DNA from: Lentzea albida
GTDB taxonomy: Bacteria > Actinomycetota > Actinomycetes > Mycobacteriales > Pseudonocardiaceae
NCBI RefSeq assembly: GCF_900111005.1
Contig: NZ_FOFV01000013.1
Location: forward strand, 186,001-250,000
Length of the DNA stretch: 64,000 nt
Direction: 5' to 3'
Part shown: piece after piece, positions 62,724-64,000 of the stretch
Layout: every line of letters starts with the position of its first letter
How positions within the stretch are numbered: the stretch's first letter is position 1
Made by a program: the position numbers and the translations under genes
The notes under the pieces: generated by a model
The model's database searches: none
What the model was told of the DNA's origin: nothing
What the model saw: the letters and a program-made list of their open reading frames with translations, nothing else

Positions 62724-64000
62724 GGTGCCGAATCACGGCGGCGGGGTGCCGCTGAACCCGGAGTTCCGCGGTCTGCCCGCCGTGCCTCCCGAGCGCGACG
62801 ACCAGGTGGTCACCGGGTTGCTCCCGCACGAGCCGCTCACCTTCCAGACGCCTGAGGGCCTCGATTCGTTGAACGAGCCCGTGTGCGTCGTGACCGGGCA
62901 GCGCGGAGTCGGCAAGACGCAGCTGGCGGCGGCCTACGCGCGGCAGCGGGTGCACGACGGGTGGCTGGTGGCGTGGATCGGCGCCGAAACCGCGGGGCAG
63001 CTCGCCGCCGGGTTGGTCGAGCTGGCCGACCGGCTGGGCCTGTACCGGCCCGAGGACGGCACCGAGATCACCCTGGCGAGAGTGCGCAACCACCTGCGGA
63101 CGCGATCCGGACGCGCTCTGCTGGTGTTCGACAACGTGGTGTCGCTGGACGCGGTGCGGCCGCACCTGCCGTCCGTGAGCACGTGCCAGGTGGTGATCAC
63201 CACCACCGCGCGCGGGTCGCAGCTCGGGCGTGACGTCCCGGTCGAGGTGTTCACGCCCGAAGTCGCGGCGCGCTTCCTGCGTCACGCCACGGGTCTCGAC
63301 GGTGACGCCACCGAACTGGCCGCGGAACTCGGTCACCTGCCGCTGGCCCTCGCGCAGGCGGCGGCGCGCATCAAAAGGGCCCGCTGGGACTACGCGAGGT
63401 ACCTGGAGAGGTTCCGGGAGTTCCCGGCGGCGGAGCACCTGGTCCGGCGCGACGGCGACCCGTACCCGATCGGCGCCGCCACCGCGATCCTGATGGCGCT
63501 GGAACCGTTCCGGGACAGCGAACTCGTGCGGGTCCTGTCCGTGCTGTCACCGGACGGCGTGCCGAGGGACCTGCTGGGCGACGACGACGAACTGCTGGAC
63601 CTGCACGAGGCGTCGCTGGTGGAGTTCGCCGGTGACTCGTCGGTGCGCATGCACCGGCTGGTGCAGCGCGTGGTCCGCGACCAGGGCGACTGGGTGGCGC
63701 TCGCCGCCGGTCTGCTCCTGCACCGCGTGGACTTCGACGGCGACGAGCTCGTCCGACAGGTCGAGGCGCTGTGGGCCAACACCGACGAGCGGCAGATGTC
63801 CAAGAACGTGCTGCTCCTGCGGCTGTGGGAAGCGGGGCACCTGGGCAGCACCGCGCGCTTCGATGAGGCCGGTGTGATCGCGGAGGAGGTGTACGCCGAG
63901 GGGCTCGCACGGCTCGGCGACGACGAGGACTTCCTCCTCGCCGCCCGCCAGGTCGCCTCGGTGGTCGGGCAGGCGGACCTGCTGCCCCGGTTGCGGATCG
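62724..64000 (+). CDS. STAND/NB-ARC-type ATPase, N-terminal part (runs off window)
   Basis: At least 425 codons, open to the right edge, from a GTG at 62724. The N-terminal 55 residues are short and proline-rich, then P-loop VTGQRGVGKTQLAAAYA, a Walker B-like LLVFDNVV, sensor-like VVITTTARG, and the LGHLPLALAQAAARI helix-domain motif of NB-ARC proteins; helical TPR-like repeats begin near residue 330. No SARP or LuxR domain precedes the ATPase. It could be a signalling or defence-type STAND protein; its effector end is outside the window. Confidence 0.85.

Overview
The window is high-GC DNA with strong G/C third-position bias, many GTG starts, tightly packed genes and frequent tail-to-tail overlaps. 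Gene content points to a filamentous actinomycete, most likely a Pseudonocardiaceae member (a Lentzea/Saccharothrix-like genus is my guess, not a demonstrated identification): AfsR/SARP-type regulators, a DUF5753 (Scr1-type) regulator, DUF2690 and SapA-like secreted proteins, DasR-type operators in front of chitin genes, and a Pls/PosA-family NRPS. No rRNA, tRNA, CRISPR array, insertion sequence or prophage was recognised.

Layout. 1-5.5 kb: end of an MFS transporter, a Pr6Pr-like membrane protein, a DUF2000/AraC divergent pair, a SARP-STAND regulator and an FAD monooxygenase. 5.6-7.2 kb: chitin-type LPMO in an operon with a DUF305 lipoprotein, with a DasR-like site upstream. 7.2-15.2 kb: hypothetical protein, a second DUF305 lipoprotein, prolyl aminopeptidase, a 167-bp bulge-free hairpin, then a minus-strand run of GGDEF/HD-GYP protein, APC permease and tannase-family esterase. 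15.5-22.6 kb: AfsR-like regulator, secreted M23 peptidase, two small secreted DUF2690-like proteins, DUF2306 protein, secreted cyclophilin and a lone cobF. 22.6-27 kb: TetR/SDR pair with four operators, a LuxR-type regulator and a secreted tripeptidyl-aminopeptidase-like enzyme. 27.4-31.2 kb: PP2C phosphatase divergent from an HTH-DNA methylase followed by a soluble Ser/Thr kinase; then alkA. 31.4-36.4 kb: response regulator, zinc-finger/STAND/LuxR regulator, a HAD protein lacking its nucleophile Asp, and a DUF5753 regulator broken by an in-frame TGA. 36.6-46.2 kb: chitinase with two DasR-like sites, tandem beta-lactamase-like hydrolases, M14 carboxypeptidase, a 36-codon gene, recD2, and an OmpR/HK two-component pair. 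46.2-53.2 kb: DUF4173-type membrane protein, then a Pls/PosA NRPS translationally coupled to a short M1 aminopeptidase. 53.1-56.9 kb: a coupled four-gene minus-strand operon (J-domain/pseudokinase, VWA protein, PurA-like enzyme, NrtR-like Nudix regulator) with a perfect palindrome at its head. 57-64 kb: MscS channel, a lipoprotein resembling a free-standing protease propeptide beside a large S8 protease with a related propeptide, a membrane protein, and a STAND ATPase running off the window.

The regions most likely to hold under-described biology are the NRPS/M1 pair, the J-pseudokinase/VWA/PurA-like/Nudix operon, the lipoprotein/subtilase pair, the phosphatase/methylase/kinase module, and the long hairpin at 9.3 kb whose substitutions preserve pairing only in plus-strand RNA. 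All functional calls come from reading motifs; no database search was possible.
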